Source of the DNA: Cranoglanis bouderius
Taxonomy: Eukaryota; Chordata; Actinopteri; Siluriformes; Cranoglanididae
Assembly: GCA_023630585.1 (NCBI GenBank)
Contig: CM042539.1
Coordinates: 2,975,255 to 3,039,254 of the forward strand
Length of the DNA stretch: 64,000 bases
Direction: 5' to 3'
Position 1 is the first letter of the stretch, and every line of letters begins with the position of its first letter. The position numbers and the translations under genes were made by a program. The notes under the pieces were generated by a model. That model searched no databases. It was not told where the DNA came from and was given only the letters and a program-made list of their open reading frames with translations. Below, in pieces: positions 51,087 through 64,000 of the stretch.

Positions 51087-52582
51087 CAGGTGCATCTCAA
51101 TAAATTAGAATGTCATGGAAAAGTTCGTTTATTTCAGTAATTCAACTCAAATTGTGAAACTCGTGTATTAAATAAATTCAGTGCACACAGACTGAAGTAG
51201 TTTAAGTCTTTGGTTCTTTTAATTGTGATGATTTTGGCTCACATTTAACAAAAACCCACCAATTCACTATCTCAACAAATTAGAATACTTCATAAGACCA
51301 ATAAAAAAAAAACATTTCTAGTGAATTGTTGGCCTTCTGGAAAGTATGTTCATTTACTGTACATGTACTCAATACTTGGTAGGGGCTCCTTTTGCTTTAA
51401 TTACTGCCTCAATTCGGCGCGGCATGGAGGTGATCAGTTTGTAGCACTGCTGAGGTGGTATGGAAGCCCAGGTTTCTTTGACAGTGGCCTTCAGCTCATC
51501 TGCATTTTTTGGTCTCTTGTTTCTCATTTTCCTCTTGACAATACCCTAAAGATTCTCTATGGGGTTCAGGTCTGGTGAGTTTGCTGGCCAGTCAAGCACA
51601 CCAACACCATGGTCATTTAACCAACTTTTGGTGCTTTTGGCAGAGTGGGCAGGTGCCAAATCCTGCTGGAAAATGAAATCAGCATCTTCAAAAAGCTGGT
51701 CAGCAGAAGGAAGCATGAAGTGCTCCAAATTTCTTGGTAAACAGGTGCATTGACTTTGGTTTTCAAAAAACACAATGGACCAACACCAGCAGATGACATT
51801 GCACCCCAAATCATCACAGACTGTGGAAACTTAACACTGGACTTCAAGCAACTTGGGCTATGAGCTTCTCCACCCTTCCTCCAGACTCTAGGACCTTGGT
51901 TTCCAAATAAAATACAAAACTTGCTCTCATCTGAAAAGAGGACTTTGGACCATTGGGCAACAGTCCAGTTCTTCTTCTCCTTAGCCCAGGTAAGACGCCT
52001 CTGACGTTGTCTGTGGTTCAGGAGTGGCTTAACAAGAGGAATACGACAACTGTAGCCAAATTCCTTGACACGTCTGTGTGTGGTGGCTCTTGATGCCTTG
52101 ACCCCAGCCTCAGTCCATTCCTTGTGAAGTTCACTCAAATTCTTGAATCGATTTTGCTTGACAATCCTCATAAGGCTGCGGTTCTCTCGGTTGGTTGTGC
52201 ATCTTTTTCTTCCACACTTTTTCCTTCCACTCAACTTTCTGTTAACATGCTTGGATACAGCATTCTGTGAACAGCCAGCTTCTTTGGCAATGAATGTTTG
52301 TGGCTTACCTAGTGAACCAAACTGAGAGACCATTTTGAAGGCTCAGGAAACCTTTGCAAGTGTTTTGAGTTGATTAGCTGATTGGCATGTCACCATATTC
52401 TAATTTGTTGAGATAGTGAATTGGTGGGTTTTTGTTAAATGTGAGCCAAAATCATCACAATTAAAAGAACCAAAGACTTAAACTACTTCAGTCTGTGTGC
52501 ACTGAATTTATTTAATACACGTGTTTCACAATTTGAGTTGAATTACTGAAATAAATGAACTTTTCCACGACATTCTAATTTA
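51087..52582 (-). mobile_element. Tc1-like DD34E element copy 2
   Basis: Same element as 14228-15735, nearly identical throughout. The left end is caggtgcatctcaataaatt after TA (51085-51086). The right arm stops at cattctaattta (52582), about 16 bp short of the expected terminus, where a different Tc1 fragment begins. Inserted in the L2-like LINE. Confidence 0.93.
51368..52333 (-). pseudogene. Tc1 transposase, natural start kept, late frameshift
   Basis: The frame from ATG 52333 reads MVSQFGSLGKPQTFIAKEAG and continues past FSDESKF to about 51730, where one A is missing from a run (ccaaattt versus ccaaaattt in copy 1). After this the C-terminal part (FQQDLAPAH, NPIENL) is in another frame. 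A further stop (taaagattct in place of the Trp codon) lies near 51546. Confidence 0.9.
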
Positions 52583-52920
52583 CAATACAGCACAGCTTCA
52601 TAGTAGAAGAGTCCGGGTGCTGAACTGGCCTGCCTGCAGACCAGACCTTCCACCAATTGAAAACATTTGGCGCATCATGAAACGAAAAATACAACAAAGA
52701 AGACCCAGGACTGTTGAGCAGCTAGAATCCTGTATCAGACACGAATGGGACAACATTCCTCTCCCAAAACTCCAGCAGCTGGTCTCCTCAGTTCCCAAAT
52801 GTATACGGACTGTTGTTAAAAGAAGAGGGGATGTTACACAGTGGTAAAGATGGCATTACCTGAAGCTCTTACCTGATCTGTAACTGCATGATTTTTTTGC
52901 ATTGGACTACTGCCACATGA
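52583..52920 (+). mobile_element. Tc1-type C-terminal fragment of another family
   Basis: Plus-strand frame to 52847: VLNWPACRPDLPPIENIWRI then KRKIQQRRPRTVEQLESCIR and WDNIPLPKLQQLVSSVPKCI, ending GDVTQW. Only the region from the D-E spacer to the C-terminus remains. It is followed by actgccacatgattggctga, a phrase shared with the 18830-19255 relic. Confidence 0.82.
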
Positions 52921-52938
52921 TTGGCTGATCATGGCTGA

Positions 52939-52961
52939 ACAACAACAACAACAACAACAAC

Positions 52962-53004
<43 letters not shown>
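52939..53004 (+). repeat. (AAC)n-(AAT)n compound microsatellite
   Basis: About 7-8 AAC units followed by ~14 AAT units. It gives spurious poly-Tyr/poly-Cys frames on the minus strand. Confidence 0.95.
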
Positions 53005-53005
<1 letters not shown>

Positions 53006-54136
53006 AATTTGTAAAAAATAATAATAATACTGCATTTAAGAAGAAATGTTATCTGGCACATGGGGGCAGTATACATCACCATATCAGTTCCAGTGGTTTC
53101 TGAACAGGAAGGTCTTTGATAAATTGCACTATAAAATGTAGTCCTGCATAATGAAAACTATGCACACATTGGTTTTAATCATCAATTTTAAAAAAAAAAA
53201 ATCCAGGCGATTAAAATCAAAATAATTATTATATGTATATTAGAATGTATCTAATCTAAGACACTTACAGACCTTTTATTTCCTGGTATCATACTAATAT
53301 ATTGGTATCATAATACTTCCTGGTATCTTACTAATTTGTTAAAGGCTCGACACACCTTTCTCTAACAAAACGACGGTGCCATTCCAAAATTATTTAATGT
53401 TTAACTGGTATGCCATAAAGTCCTATGTTTTTGTATTATGGCGTCAGTGCATGGTATCAATTATTACAAAATTTCAGGGAAAATCTGCAGCTTTTCTTTT
53501 TTTTTTAATTATGGAGCCAAAATAAACTCATTACGTGGTCCATATTGAATTGGAAAAGTGCAGATCGCACTTTTAATGTAAGGTTAAATTACTGAGTATA
53601 TCTAAATCATGTCATTTATAACAGTGCTGGATTACATTTCTTAAGTAATCTATTTAACGCTGGATATTTGAATGTTGGATTAAAACCACTTTTGTTCGTT
53701 TGTAATCATTCAAATTTTCAGATTAAAAAGTCTACTCAGCAAACCACGGTGATGTAAGCAAAATGTGTTTCAGTTAACAGTTATCTGAGCAAGAATGAGC
53801 AGAGAAGCTGCAAATTTTCCTCCTGTTTACATTTCTCCAAAATGAAGTACTGCTATGTGACAATTTTGTCAGATCTCCTTGTTTGTGTTTATATTGTATT
53901 TATGTTCAAAATTTACTTTATCTAGTCTACTGCAAGATAATATTCACAGGTTTTTCTTTTTAATGTTAGATGTTAGATGTTAGATGCAGATCACAAAGAT
54001 TGCTGAACCTTCAGAAATTAGTACTGAAAGAAGAACCTACTCAAATAACATTTTTTTTTAATATAAAAAATAAACTACCCTCAGAAACAAATAATGTAGA
54101 CAAGAAAATAATAAACACCCTTCTATAACAGCCTTC

Positions 54137-54167
<31 letters not shown>

Positions 54168-54289
54168 GGTGATATAACATCCACTTCCACTTAATCTACA
54201 GTCACACTGCAAGAAAACAAGCACTACAGCCAGGATATCTGGTCAAAGGTTAACATGAGCACCAAATCCTTCTGAGCAGCTCCACACAC
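53005..54289. other. Intergenic DNA, nothing recognised
   Basis: AT-rich sequence upstream of slc1a1 with a poly-A run at 54141-54168 and a short triplication of atgttag (53963-53984). No exon or transposon seen. Confidence 0.5.
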
Positions 54290-54513
54290 GCTCATTTTGC
54301 ATACACTCCACTTGCGCTCACTACTCCTGCCTCCCACCCCCCACCCTGTTGGAACTGACGGCACCATCCTTTATAAAGCCTCCTCGGCTGCGTTTGTAGA
54401 AGGTGCCTCGCTGCTCATCCCTGTGCACCCTTTTGAGAGAGATAGTGGGGCTACAGAGGGGTGGCAAGTAACGTTTTTGCTTGATTATTTGCCTTTGTGC
54501 CTTGCTTTGGACT
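54290..54513 (+). promoter_or_regulatory. Candidate slc1a1 promoter and 5'UTR
   Basis: A TATA-like TTTATAAAG at about 54370-54378 lies ~140 nt upstream of the ATG, which would put transcription start near 54400. The region just upstream is C-rich (54325-54350). The TATA call rests on sequence and position only. Confidence 0.4.
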
Positions 54514-63123
<8,610 letters not shown>

Positions 63124-63592
63124 GTGAGTATCTGCTGAAATGCTAACATTCTCTTATTGATTGTCAGTGAAGTGGATTTACTACTGCAGTCACGGTAGCC
63201 TTTTCGTCCACGATATTGTGTTATATTGGCTGGCCCTGTCCCTGACCAGATAAGAACCAAGGACTTCTAAAATTGCTCAACCTACGGATACAGTAATAAG
63301 ACCTTTCGATGGATGTATGCGCCCCTAAATTTCCAGTGACGTGAATAATGCTGCTGACCCAACAGTCGTGAGGAGATTCTGTAGCTGCAGCTAACTGAAG
63401 TGGAAAGGAAAGTGGCTAGAGAACTGCTGCCGCTGAGTCATACCAAGAACATTTCGAGTCTCACATGGTTGGATAGAAGATAAATAAAGTGCTATCATGA
63501 CCTTGCTAAAATTGCAGGGTGTGCGTAAAAGTGAACACTCCTCCATATTCCACTGTATTACAACTTGCTTCCACTTCTCTAAATGATGATCC

Positions 63593-63745
<153 letters not shown>

Positions 63746-64000
63746 TCTACATTTATTACTGAAGTACATTGCAGTTACTTCCTATATAGTACATACGTAT
63801 CTATAATCCCGCTGGAGTTAAAGTGCATTTTCAGAAAGGAAAACTGGGACAAAAAAATGTTACTTTCACAAAAAGTTCACATATCCAGCTAACATTTAGA
63901 TGTGGTTAGGAAAATGCTAACTGAGTTTGAGCACATAAAAGATATCAGAACATTGGCAGTGTTATATATAGCACCGATTAGTGCACAAAGCACTGATATA
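63746..64000. other. slc1a1 intron 8 (partial)
   Basis: AT-rich intronic DNA to the right edge; the next coding exon is not reached. Confidence 0.6.

Noticed and set aside
51321..51578. Plus-strand frames mirrored at 14459 and 51321
   Set aside because: Antisense of the Tc1 transposase C-terminus, repeated because the element is present twice.

Overview
This is a eukaryotic window, almost certainly from a ray-finned (teleost) fish. Two intron-split vertebrate genes are recognisable. The intergenic and intronic DNA is AT-rich and full of Tc1-like transposons, L2/CR1/jockey-type LINEs, tRNA-derived SINE-like repeats, hAT and Tc1 MITEs and long microsatellites, as in catfish- or characin-like genomes. 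Species is not resolvable. There are no prokaryotic genes, operons or CRISPR arrays.

Region 1 (1-36.1 kb, minus strand): rap1gds1, encoding SmgGDS, an armadillo-repeat chaperone and exchange factor for prenylated small GTPases. Thirteen coding exons were placed by splice signals, conserved phase and protein homology. They run from the start codon at 35496 down to an exon at 463-337, about 524 residues. The last ~80 codons lie left of position 1. A CCAAT/GC-box/ETS promoter region lies at about 35.86-36.06 kb. The introns carry most of the mobile elements: a Tc1 at 2.7-4.0 kb, a short Tc1 derivative at 8.7-9.2 kb, a Tc1 at 10.5-11.6 kb, a near-intact long-TIR Tc1 at 14.2-15.7 kb, MITEs at 18.1 and 21.3 kb, a LINE at 26-27.5 kb and a DD36E-type element at 33.3-34.3 kb.

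Region 2 (36.1-54.3 kb): intergenic DNA dominated by transposons. The core at 42-52.6 kb is a nested stack. An L2-like LINE with an SGNH-esterase relic is split by a second, opposite LINE. That LINE is itself interrupted by a Tc1 element, which carries its own small insert, and by a third LINE. A second copy of the 14.2 kb Tc1 then sits in the right-hand half of the first LINE.

Region 3 (54.3-64.0 kb, plus strand): the first eight coding exons of an SLC1 glutamate transporter closest to SLC1A1/EAAT3 (about 298 residues, through TM6 of the scaffold region). Later exons lie beyond 64.0 kb. Intron 1 holds an LTR relic, a hAT MITE and a LINE 3' end; intron 2 holds a solo LTR.

The two genes are transcribed divergently with their starts about 19 kb apart. 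They have no evident functional link; the adjacency is probably just chromosomal order. I found no convincing undescribed multi-gene system. The strongest leads are the nested stack, two sister Tc1 copies inactivated by different single indels, a DD36E transposase with a long open frame, hairpin-bearing tandem repeats inside an LTR family, and microsatellites sitting in splice-acceptor tracts.
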